This document shows, piece after piece, positions 18,671-26,263 of a stretch of 64,000 nucleotides of DNA. The notes beneath the pieces are model-generated. The model made no database searches. It had not been told where the DNA came from and saw nothing but the letters and a program-made list of their open reading frames with translations. The stretch is from Treponema sp. (lineage in GTDB: Bacteria; Spirochaetota; Spirochaetia; Treponematales; Treponemataceae). Position 1 is the stretch's first letter. Each line of letters opens with the position of its first letter. The translations under genes were made by a program, and so were the position numbers. The stretch is taken from the NCBI GenBank assembly GCA_024402665.1, contig JAKSTI010000009.1, positions 1 through 64,000 on the forward strand, read 5' to 3'.

Positions 18671-18694
18671 GGTGGTTGAGCCTGTCGAAACCAC
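18671..18694 (+). repeat. Palindromic repeat, copy 1 (direct)
   Basis: GTGGTTGAGCCTGTCGAAAC plus CAC, an imperfect palindrome with GTGGTT/AACCAC ends, directly upstream of the GIY-YIG gene. Copy 3 lies in the same orientation beyond that gene and copy 2 is inverted. Confidence 0.85.
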
Positions 18695-18721
18695 AATGCG
18701 GAGGTAAATCTGTACGGATAC

Positions 18722-19078
18722 ATGTACATATTAAAATGTTCTGACAATTCCTATTATGTAGGTAGTACAACAAATCTTACACTAAGAATAGAAGAACATA
18801 AGCATGGTGAAGGGGCAGAATATACAAAGCATAGACTTCCAGTTGAACTTGTTTATTTCGAAGAATGCAAAAATATCAAAGATGCTTTTTTAAGAGAAAA
18901 ACAAGTTCAAGGCTGGAGTAGAAAAAAAAGAGAAGCATTGATTAATAATCAACATAGTTTACTACCTTCTCTATCAAAATCAAAAAAGGTGGTTTCGACA
19001 AGCTCAACCACCGCAAAAGAAACAGATTTGGTGGTTGAGCCCGTCGAAAACACAACACTTATTAATAAGGAAAATACA
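18722..19078 (+). CDS. GIY-YIG endonuclease-domain protein, reading in frame into serA
   Basis: The first 85 or so residues are a compact GIY-YIG nuclease: MYILKC (GIY position), YYVGST (YIG position), an Arg in LRIEEH, and FLREKQVQGWSRKKREALI with the metal-binding Glu. Stand-alone proteins of this size are related to YhbQ and the UvrC N-terminal domain. There is no stop: the frame runs through two inverted copies of the palindromic repeat (translated as KVVSTSSTT and LVVEPVENTT) into the serA start at 19079. A GGAGG lies 17 nt before the ATG, so translation may be poor or may start at CTG 18710. It was probably inserted between serC and serA. Confidence 0.75.
18988..19013 (-). repeat. Palindromic repeat, copy 2 (inverted)
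   Basis: This reads GGTTTCGACAAGCTCAACC with GGT and ACC(G) ends on the plus strand, i.e. the reverse complement of copy 1 with one change. Together with copy 3 it forms an inverted pair 16 bp apart that could fold into a long hairpin. Confidence 0.85.
19030..19053 (+). repeat. Palindromic repeat, copy 3 (direct)
   Basis: GGTGGTTGAGCCCGTCGAAA plus ACAC differs from copy 1 at two positions. Copies 1 and 3 are direct repeats bracketing the nuclease gene. Confidence 0.85.
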
Positions 19079-20260
19079 ATGAGTTTCAAAATTCAAACTT
19101 TAAATAAAATTGCTGCTTGTGGTCTTAATCAGTTGGACCGCGATAATTATGAAATTGCATCAGAATTCAGTAATCCAGATGCTATCTTAGTTCGTTCTGC
19201 AGATATGCACGAAATGGCTCTTTCTGACAATGTAAAAGCTGTTGCTCGTGCAGGTGCTGGTACAAACAATATTCCAATTCCTGAACTTACAGAAAAAGGT
19301 GTTGTAGTATTCAACACTCCTGGTGCAAATGCTAACGCTGTAAAAGAATTAGTTATGCTGGCACTTCTCGTTTCTAGCCGTCCTTTAATTGATGCTAACA
19401 AATGGGCTAACGGTCTGGCAGGAAAAGGTGATGAAATTCCTGATTTAGCAGAAAAAGGAAAATCTCAGTTTGTAGGACCAGAATTAAAAGGTAAAACTCT
19501 TGGTGTAATCGGTCTTGGTGCTATTGGTGCTATGGTTGCTAACCTTGCTCTTAAATTTGGTATGGATGTAATTGGTTACGATCCATTCCTTTCTGTAAAA
19601 GCAGCTCTTTCTTTGGATCACAATGTAAAAATTGCTGAAACATTGGATACAGTTTATGCAAAATCAGACTACATCACAATTCACGTTCCACAGACAAATG
19701 ATACAAAAGGCATGATTAATGCTACTTCTATCAAAACAATGAAAGACGGTGTTCGCATCATCAACATTGCTCGTGGTGGACTTGTAAACAATGCTGATAT
19801 TCTTGCTGCTCTTGAAAGTGGAAAAGTAAAATGTTTGGTTACAGACTTTGCTGCAGAAGAACTTTTGAACAAACCAAATGTAATCGTAATGCCACACCTA
19901 GGAGCTTCTACTCCAGAAGCAGAAGATAACTGTGCTATTATGGCTGCTGCTCAGCTTAAAGATTTCTTGGAAAAAGGAAACATTGTAAACTCTGTAAACT
20001 TCCCAAAAACAGTTACAGACAACCCAATTCCTGCTGGCGGAACTCGTCTTTGTATCAGCCACAAAAATATTCCTGATACAATTTCTAAGTTCACAACAAT
20101 TATTGGTGAATCAAAATTAAATATTTCTTCATTCATCAATCAGGCTCGTGGTGATGTTGCTTACAATATCATTGACGTAGACGGTGTTGTTACAGATGAA
20201 ATTATTGAAAAACTCAAGGCTTGCGATACTGTAAACAGAGTTCGTCCAATCTTTGGTTAA
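19079..20260 (+). CDS. serA: D-3-phosphoglycerate dehydrogenase
   Basis: SerA oxidises 3-phosphoglycerate with NAD+, the first step of serine synthesis. The 393-residue protein has the split substrate domain, a Rossmann domain (GVIGLGAIGAMVANLAL), the catalytic set NIARGG (Arg), the Glu region after VTDFAAEE and MPHLGAST (His), and a C-terminal ACT domain (RLCISHKNIPDTISKFT...). The start at 19079 has AAGGA at a 7-nt spacing, so SerA is probably made on its own although the upstream GIY-YIG frame is open into it. NAD dependence fits control by Rex. Confidence 0.92.
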   Translation: MSFKIQTLNKIAACGLNQLDRDNYEIASEFSNPDAILVRSADMHEMALSDNVKAVARAGAGTNNIPIPELTEKGVVVFNTPGANANAVKELVMLALLVSSRPLIDANKWANGLAGKGDEIPDLAEKGKSQFVGPELKGKTLGVIGLGAIGAMVANLALKFGMDVIGYDPFLSVKAALSLDHNVKIAETLDTVYAKSDYITIHVPQTNDTKGMINATSIKTMKDGVRIINIARGGLVNNADILAALESGKVKCLVTDFAAEELLNKPNVIVMPHLGASTPEAEDNCAIMAAAQLKDFLEKGNIVNSVNFPKTVTDNPIPAGGTRLCISHKNIPDTISKFTTIIGESKLNISSFINQARGDVAYNIIDVDGVVTDEIIEKLKACDTVNRVRPIFG

Positions 20261-20291
20261 TCATTAATTAATAAACAGGTTTGAAAAAATG

Positions 20292-20326
20292 AAAAGCCGA
20301 AAGTGAAAACTTTCGGCTTTTTTTAT
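20292..20326 (+). terminator. rex-serC-serA operon terminator
   Basis: AAAGCCGAAAGT/ACTTTCGGCTTT with a GAAA loop and a T-tract. It lies between convergent genes and could serve both strands. Confidence 0.85.
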
Positions 20327-20345
20327 CTTTTTCTGAAAAAACAGA

Positions 20346-21092
20346 TTAGAATTTTAAAGTTCCAACCACAGTTTCGTCGCTGCTGCTTGAAGAAGCTGAA
20401 GACTGAGGTTTTGACTTTGGTTCACTGTGGGATTTAGAAGATGATTTTTTAGTAAATTTTTCTGCCTTAATCAAAAGACCGCCTTTTCTTTCACTTCTGG
20501 CTCTTGGAGAAGCAAGGAAAGCAAACAGGCTGCCACATAATCCACCGGCAATTGTAATCATAACTCCAACGGCACCATTTACGTTACCAATAAATACTTC
20601 CCGGCAAATAAAAAGTGCAATTATGGCAATTGAAGTTGCTTTGATTTTCTTTTTAGAGAAAGTCAGAATTGTATCAAGCAGAATAAACATAAATACAACC
20701 GAATTGCAGCCGCTCATTGGGTTTTTGCAGAAACAAGCATTAAGGACTCCTGCAAAGAAAGCTGCAACAAAAATCATAATCCCAATAATAATCGAGCCGT
20801 ATCGTTCTTCCATTTCAGGGCCCATCAAAATTATTAGAAGACAATTTGTCAAAAAGACAGTTTTATCTGTGCCGCCAAAAATGTACAGAAACAATCTGAA
20901 AATGCTTTTTACATCAGAAAATGCAAAAGGAAATGCTCCTGCTGATGAAGTAGGGGAGAGTAAAATAGATTGATTTAATTTTAATTTTAGTACTGTTAAA
21001 TCAAGAACTAAAATTAAAACCGAAAGAATTACGAAACTTAATGAAACTGGAGAATCGTAAGTAAAATTTAAACTGAATTTCTTCTTAGCCAT
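20346..21092 (-). CDS. Rhomboid-fold membrane protein without catalytic residues
   Basis: The 248-residue protein has about six membrane segments. The second conserved block (FLTNCLLIILMGPEMEERYG) matches the rhomboid HLLFNxxxLxxFGPxxE pattern. The serine motif GASG appears as GCNS (Asn in place of the catalytic Ser), and the His of AHLGG is replaced (TIAGG). It is therefore probably an inactive rhomboid-like protein. A cytoplasmic tail rich in Ser and Lys (about 40 residues) follows. The ATG at 21092 lies 6 nt after a TATAAT with no Shine-Dalgarno, so the mRNA is probably leaderless. Confidence 0.6.
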   Translation of the reverse strand: MAKKKFSLNFTYDSPVSLSFVILSVLILVLDLTVLKLKLNQSILLSPTSSAGAFPFAFSDVKSIFRLFLYIFGGTDKTVFLTNCLLIILMGPEMEERYGSIIIGIMIFVAAFFAGVLNACFCKNPMSGCNSVVFMFILLDTILTFSKKKIKATSIAIIALFICREVFIGNVNGAVGVMITIAGGLCGSLFAFLASPRARSERKGGLLIKAEKFTKKSSSKSHSEPKSKPQSSASSSSSDETVVGTLKF

Positions 21093-21098
21093 AAGAGA

Positions 21099-21104
21099 AT
21101 TATA
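21099..21104 (-). promoter_or_regulatory. -10 box of a leaderless promoter
   Basis: TATAAT on the minus strand, with 6 nt (TCTCTT) between it and the ATG at 21092. The -35 is weak. Confidence 0.55.
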
Positions 21105-21128
21105 GCACAGTTTTTTTTAAAGTAAAAA

Positions 21129-22205
21129 TTAATCTCTGTAAACGTCGTAATGTGTGTGGAAACCAGAATCAATAACAATTTTATCCATATTTTTGTTGTC
21201 TACAAGAACTGGATCAAGCCAGATAACAGGGATTTTTCCAAAACCATTATTGATGCTGGCAATATCAGTAGAAAGTTCTTCTACAGATTCGCCTTTTGCA
21301 ATTCGAACTGCATAAATTGCAGCCGTTTCTGCAAGTTTTGTAATTGGTTTGTAAACTGTAAAATCCTGTTTTTTATTAATAATATTCTGGCATGCGGCAA
21401 TATCAGCATCCTGTCCGCAGATACAAATATGGTCGCCGTTGTAATATGTAGTCAGGGCCTGAATTACACTGTCTGCAACTGCATCATTACCACAAATAAT
21501 TGCATTTGGAATACGACCATTTTTAATAAGCCGAATCATTTCTTCGTTGGCAAGATCGTAGTTCCATCCGTCTGTGTAGTAAACATGATCAATACTGACA
21601 TTTGTATTTTTTGAAATAATATTGTTGATGCCTTTTTTAATTAAGGTCATATTGTAATCTTCTTCTGGGCCAAGAATGTAGAACCATGAACGGCCACGTG
21701 TTCTTGCAAGAGTTCCCTGAGCCATTAATTCGCCAACTTTTTCACTGTTGATGGAAAGATACAAATCAATATCAGCATTAAGAGTAAGGCGGTCATAAGA
21801 AATTACAGGGATTCCTTTTGCCTTGATTTTTTGAACTGATTCTGAAATCCCGTTTGCATCTTTTGGAAGAACAACAATACAATCAACATTTCTGTCTGCA
21901 AGATACATTAACTGGCGGTTCTGTTCTTCAAGATTGTTTCCTGCGTTCTGAACAATAACTTCGGCTCCATTTTCCTTAATAACGTTCATAAAAACATCAA
22001 GGTCACGCTGCCATCGTTCTATAGCAAGAGTATCAATAGAAAAACCAATAGTGATTTTTTTTTCAGGAGCATCTGAAGAATCGCCCTGATTTGAGTCGGA
22101 TTTTTTATTTTTACAACCAGATAAAGGCATTAAAACTGCCGCAGAAAGTAAAAGAACTGAAACTGCAGCAAGAATTGATGATGATTTTTTTGTCTTTGGA
22201 TTCAT
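21129..22205 (-). CDS. Sugar-binding lipoprotein, XylF/ChvE-like
   Basis: A periplasmic-binding-protein type I lipoprotein (358 aa; lipobox LSGC then KNKK). Domain features: TIGFSIDTLAIERWQRDLD, ADRNVDCIVVLPKDA, GIPVISYDRLTLNADIDLYL, AIICGNDAVADSVIQAL and ICGQDADIAACQNI, as in xylose/multiple-sugar binding proteins. It is the last gene of the clp-sensor run, 26 nt after the response regulator, with its own GGAG. A binding protein of the same family (29156-30223) heads the divergent transporter operon, so this one may donate a different sugar to that transporter or act in sensing. Confidence 0.85.
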   Translation of the reverse strand: MNPKTKKSSSILAAVSVLLLSAAVLMPLSGCKNKKSDSNQGDSSDAPEKKITIGFSIDTLAIERWQRDLDVFMNVIKENGAEVIVQNAGNNLEEQNRQLMYLADRNVDCIVVLPKDANGISESVQKIKAKGIPVISYDRLTLNADIDLYLSINSEKVGELMAQGTLARTRGRSWFYILGPEEDYNMTLIKKGINNIISKNTNVSIDHVYYTDGWNYDLANEEMIRLIKNGRIPNAIICGNDAVADSVIQALTTYYNGDHICICGQDADIAACQNIINKKQDFTVYKPITKLAETAAIYAVRIAKGESVEELSTDIASINNGFGKIPVIWLDPVLVDNKNMDKIVIDSGFHTHYDVYRD

Positions 22206-22231
22206 AAAATAAAAGCTCCTTCCAGGTAAAG

Positions 22232-23791
22232 TTATAAATCGTTTCGGAAATCAGATGGTGAAATACCGAATTTATTCTTAAACAATCTGCTGAAATAGTT
22301 CTGATCGTTATAACCAACTTCAGCGGTAATTTCTTTAATTGGTTTGTCTGTGTTTTTAAGCATTTCCTGTGCTTTTTCAAGGCGACGGTCAGACAAGAAA
22401 TTTACAAAAGTAACGCCTTTTTCTTCCTTAAACAATTTGCTCAAATAAAATGAACTTACCTTTGTGTATTCGGCCATCTGTTCAAGAGAAATGTCTTCAG
22501 AAAGATTGTCATTTATATAATCGCATACTTTTTTAATAATTGGATTTTCTGCTTTCTGCTTTTTGCTTATGATTGCAGAAATACATTCGGCCATAGTTCG
22601 TTTTACAAAATCCTTTAATGTTACCAGATCGTTTTCTTTTGCAAAGAAAGAGAAGGCGTTATCAAAGGCTTCATTTTTATAATTAGGAATAAATTCTTCT
22701 GTAGTATTGCGGACTGTGACAATTACTTCAAAAAGTGCGTTTTTAATCTTGTCTAATTCTGAATGAGTATTTGAAAGCTGGGAACAATAAAGATCAAGGA
22801 AGGAAGTTACTCCTGTTAAATCTCCCAAACGGAATTTCTGGAAAAGCTGTTTTTTGAATTCAGAAAGATTTGATGTATTTTGCTCTGCAGTAGAAATAGT
22901 TGCTGTTTCAGAAAAGAAAATACCGCCATTTTGAGGAACCTGATTCAAACAATTTATACATTCATTGTAAGCTTCTTTGATTTTTGTCCAGTCGTCATAG
23001 TTTTTACTGATTCCGGCTCTGATTCCTGAATGGATATTGAAATTTAATGTGTTGAATGTATTTTGAATAAGATCTGTTACAAAAGATGAATCGTCTTTTT
23101 CATAATCCTGCAGCGGATACAAGGCAATAAGTCTGTTTGTAATGAATGAACTTACAAGACACTTGTGATTTTCATTAAGAGTATCTCTGATTTTCAGAAA
23201 GTTGGAATATTGATTTTCTGAATTGATGTTAGGGATTTCAAAACAGCACACCTGAAAGAAATTTTCTTTTAAGTTGAAGTAAGAAAGATAGGCATCAATA
23301 TCAAAATGAGAATCGTTGTTGAAGATACAGGCATAAAGAAAATCACTTTCAATCATAGGAGAAACTAAATCTAGTTTTTTGTGAAGTTCAATGTCTGCAG
23401 TCTGCTTTCCACGATTTGTATCAATAAAGTCCATTGCTGAACGGATTGTCTGAATAACGGTGTTTCTGTTTACAGGCTTTGTAATATATTTAAAGGCACC
23501 TAAATTCATTGCTTCCTGTGCATATTGAAAGCGGTCAAAAGCACTAAGCATAATGATTACAGTTTCTGGTTTTAATTTTTTAATGCAGCTTACAGTTTCA
23601 AGACCGTTTAATCCAGGCATATTAATATCCATAAAGATAATATCAATATTTTCTCTGGTAACAAGTTCAATTGCTTCAGTTCCAGAAAGGGCTCTCTTTA
23701 TGTTAACCTGATTTTCAAAATTCTTGTTGATAATAAAACTTAATGAGTCTACTACAATCTGTTCATCATCTGTAAGCAAAATATTATACAT
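22232..23791 (-). CDS. Response regulator, YesN/AraC type
   Basis: The 519-residue protein begins with a receiver domain (NILLTDDEQIVVDSL; phospho-acceptor Asp in IIFMDINMPGLNGLE) and ends with an AraC-family double HTH (ISLEQMAEYTKVSSFYLSKLFKE ... EVGYNDQNYFSRLFKNKFGISPSDFR). The long middle is typical of YesN-like regulators. It overlaps the kinase gene by 8 bases. With the kinase and the anchored binding protein it forms a sugar-sensing cascade; the likely target is the divergent ABC transporter promoter. Confidence 0.92.
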   Translation of the reverse strand: MYNILLTDDEQIVVDSLSFIINKNFENQVNIKRALSGTEAIELVTRENIDIIFMDINMPGLNGLETVSCIKKLKPETVIIMLSAFDRFQYAQEAMNLGAFKYITKPVNRNTVIQTIRSAMDFIDTNRGKQTADIELHKKLDLVSPMIESDFLYACIFNNDSHFDIDAYLSYFNLKENFFQVCCFEIPNINSENQYSNFLKIRDTLNENHKCLVSSFITNRLIALYPLQDYEKDDSSFVTDLIQNTFNTLNFNIHSGIRAGISKNYDDWTKIKEAYNECINCLNQVPQNGGIFFSETATISTAEQNTSNLSEFKKQLFQKFRLGDLTGVTSFLDLYCSQLSNTHSELDKIKNALFEVIVTVRNTTEEFIPNYKNEAFDNAFSFFAKENDLVTLKDFVKRTMAECISAIISKKQKAENPIIKKVCDYINDNLSEDISLEQMAEYTKVSSFYLSKLFKEEKGVTFVNFLSDRRLEKAQEMLKNTDKPIKEITAEVGYNDQNYFSRLFKNKFGISPSDFRNDL

Positions 23792-25307
23792 GTTTAGGAA
23801 TCCTTATTATAAATTTTGTTCCAACTCCGTTTTCGCCAGTTGTAATATCAAAAACATCCTGATTGTGGAAGTTCATTTTTAATCTGAGGAAAACGTTTAC
23901 AAGTCCGGTTCCAGTGTGTTTTTCGCCATCAACAGAAACTGGATCAAGATTTTTGTTGATAAGTTCAGAAGGCAGCTGAGTTGAATCATTTTTTACAGCA
24001 TTAAATACGCTTTCTCTGATTTCTGCCGGCATTCCGCTTCCGTTATCACTAACACTGATTATAAGATGTTTTTCTTCATTTTCAATCTTTAAGATTACTT
24101 TTCCTTTTGTATTTTTAAGACCGTGTTTGATGCAGTTTTCTACAAGAGGCTGAAGTGTCATAACCGGGATTTGCTCTTTGAAAGGCCCGTTTGGAATTTC
24201 TTTTATAAATTCCAGGCGTTCACCAAATCTAACTTTCATAATATAAACGAAGTTATCAACAAGTCCAAGTTCTTCATCAACAGTGGCATTTTTTTCCTGC
24301 TGCTGAATGTTGTATCTGAAAAAATCTGCTACCTGTTCAATAAAGTAACATGTTTTATCTGCACCTTCCATCATCGCAAGCTGAGATCCTGTGTTCAGTG
24401 TATTAAACAAAAAGTGTGGATTAATCTGATTCTGAAGGGCTCTAAGCTGGGCATCTGTATAAAGAGCCTGCATTTCAATTTCTTTTTCTTTAAGTTCAGC
24501 TTCTGTTCTGGCTTTTTCCCAGATTGTATCAATATATTCTCTGATACTGATAATCATTCTGTTGAAGGCACGGCAAATATTACCAATTTCATCATCTGTA
24601 TTGTGCTGGAATAATGGAACATCAAAGTCTCTCTTAGAAACACGGTTTGCAACTTCAGAAATTTCTGCCAGCGGTTTTGTAATATTTGTAATCATAAAAT
24701 AAAGCAGCATAAAAATAAGCAGGGCAATCAGCATAAAGAGGACAATACTCATTTTTGTTGTAAGGATGATTCTCTCATTGTTCTGTTTATAATTCTCTGC
24801 GTTTTCCTGCAAAAACAGTTTGTTTAAGGAGAGCAGTTCTGAAAGCAGGTGATTATAACAGTTGATTGTCTTTGAATAAAAAACTTCCAGTTCTTCTGTA
24901 CTGTTTGCACGTCTTGCGGTGATTGCTTTGTTGCTGTAAATAACAAAAGATTTTGAAAGCTGTTTTACAACATATTCTTTCTGGAGCAATTCATTTTTTG
25001 AAGGCGATTCCTGAAGCTGAGATGCAAAATCTTCTACTTTTGAACGGCCTGAATAGTAAGAATCAATACTTTCAAAAGTGTGATAGATTACGTAATTTTC
25101 CATGGCCTTTTCAGTTTCTGCCAGCTGCTGAGAGAAAAGATTCAAGTCTGTGTTTGATTTGTAGGAATCTCCCAAAGAGTTTACTGCAAGCAAATCAAGA
25201 CGCATTGTTGAAGCAAGAATAATAATCATAAGGGCAAGAGTTGCAAGAACAGAAATCATGATTCGGCTGCGAAGAGAGGTAAATTTTTTCAAAGAGATTT
25301 TTTTCAT
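23784..25307 (-). CDS. Sensor histidine kinase, YesM/LytS type
   Basis: The 507-residue kinase has an N-terminal membrane segment, a helical periplasmic domain, a second membrane segment near residue 190, HAMP (KPLAEISEVANRVSKRDFD), a coiled-coil linker, then the His_kinase domain with QINPHFLFNTLN (phospho-His) and an HATPase_c domain (LVENCIKHG, SDNGSGMP, GTGLVNVFLRL). The start overlaps the stop of the sugar-sensor gene by 4 bases (ATGA type), implying coupling and a fixed ratio. It resembles the LytS partner of XylFII in clostridia. Confidence 0.92.
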   Translation of the reverse strand: MKKISLKKFTSLRSRIMISVLATLALMIIILASTMRLDLLAVNSLGDSYKSNTDLNLFSQQLAETEKAMENYVIYHTFESIDSYYSGRSKVEDFASQLQESPSKNELLQKEYVVKQLSKSFVIYSNKAITARRANSTEELEVFYSKTINCYNHLLSELLSLNKLFLQENAENYKQNNERIILTTKMSIVLFMLIALLIFMLLYFMITNITKPLAEISEVANRVSKRDFDVPLFQHNTDDEIGNICRAFNRMIISIREYIDTIWEKARTEAELKEKEIEMQALYTDAQLRALQNQINPHFLFNTLNTGSQLAMMEGADKTCYFIEQVADFFRYNIQQQEKNATVDEELGLVDNFVYIMKVRFGERLEFIKEIPNGPFKEQIPVMTLQPLVENCIKHGLKNTKGKVILKIENEEKHLIISVSDNGSGMPAEIRESVFNAVKNDSTQLPSELINKNLDPVSVDGEKHTGTGLVNVFLRLKMNFHNQDVFDITTGENGVGTKFIIRIPKHV

Positions 25308-26263
25308 TTTTTACCTCTTGTGATTTTAACGTCTGCAGCAATATAACTGTTGGCATAACCAAAAGTAAAATATTCGAATAATTCCTGTATTGCTTTCTGC
25401 CCGATTTTTTCAGGGTCAAGAGAGATTAATTCCTGAATAATTTCTTTTTGTAAATAGAACTGACATGTTTCGTTGCTTCCAAAACCCATTATGCGGAAAT
25501 TTTTTGAGTTATCAAAGTGGAAGTCCTGAATTGCCTGTGCTGTCTGAATAGTGTCTTCTTCTGAAAGAGAAAGTAAAAGACATTTCTTAGTATCAGAAAA
25601 CAGCATATTAGGAGAGACAGAAGAAATTTCTGTGTACTTAATTGTTTTATAGTTATTGAGCGAGTCAAAAAGACTGTTCATCAGGTTTCGGTAGTTGTTG
25701 TGGGTATTGTTTTCATTATTGATGATGAAAATTGTTCCCTGCTGATTCAAAAGATAAACTGCTTCTTCTGCAATTTTTTTTCCTAATTCCCAGTAGCTGT
25801 TTCCAATAAATGAAATTTGTGTAAGGGTAGGAGAGTACTGCCCCGTAGAAACTAATGGAATTAATGTTCCATCAGATTTGCGTGGAAGTTCCTTAATGTT
25901 ATCAGGAGAATCGATGTAAGCAATAATACCGTCTGCATTTACATAAGAAGCGTAATCAAAAAGTTCCTGAAGAGATTCTTCTTCGGCCTGAGTTTTAGGA
26001 ACGTAAAAATCAAGGACCATATTATAAGATTCTGAAAGTGTACTTGCGCCTTCGTAAATCTCCCGCAAAAAATGTTCGTTTTCATATTCTCCAAGAATAA
26101 GAATGTGATACATTTTTTTGTTGCTCTCTGTTTGAATTGAAGATTTATTTCCGTTATTTCTTAGCATGGCAACAGACAGAACTATAATTGCCCCAACAAT
26201 AACAGAAATAATAACCGCGAAAAATACAATGGAATGAAGATTTTTTATGTTTTTAGCCTTCAT
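25304..26263 (-). CDS. Membrane-anchored periplasmic sugar sensor
   Basis: The 319-residue protein has an uncleaved N-terminal membrane helix (about residues 13-35) and a periplasmic-binding-protein type I domain (ILILGEYENEHFLREIYEGA, NADGIIAYIDSP, LVSTGQYSPT). It probably binds a sugar and signals to the kinase through direct contact, as XylFII does with LytS in Clostridium. Its first 11 bases overlap the end of clpA and its last 4 overlap the kinase start. Ligand not predictable from sequence. Confidence 0.82.
   Translation of the reverse strand: MKAKNIKNLHSIVFFAVIISVIVGAIIVLSVAMLRNNGNKSSIQTESNKKMYHILILGEYENEHFLREIYEGASTLSESYNMVLDFYVPKTQAEEESLQELFDYASYVNADGIIAYIDSPDNIKELPRKSDGTLIPLVSTGQYSPTLTQISFIGNSYWELGKKIAEEAVYLLNQQGTIFIINNENNTHNNYRNLMNSLFDSLNNYKTIKYTEISSVSPNMLFSDTKKCLLLSLSEEDTIQTAQAIQDFHFDNSKNFRIMGFGSNETCQFYLQKEIIQELISLDPEKIGQKAIQELFEYFTFGYANSYIAADVKITRGKK

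Noticed and set aside
24123-24614. A 163-codon plus-strand frame opposite the histidine kinase
   Set aside because: The kinase motifs on the minus strand are complete; the antisense product is Phe/Cys/Lys-rich noise without a start signal.
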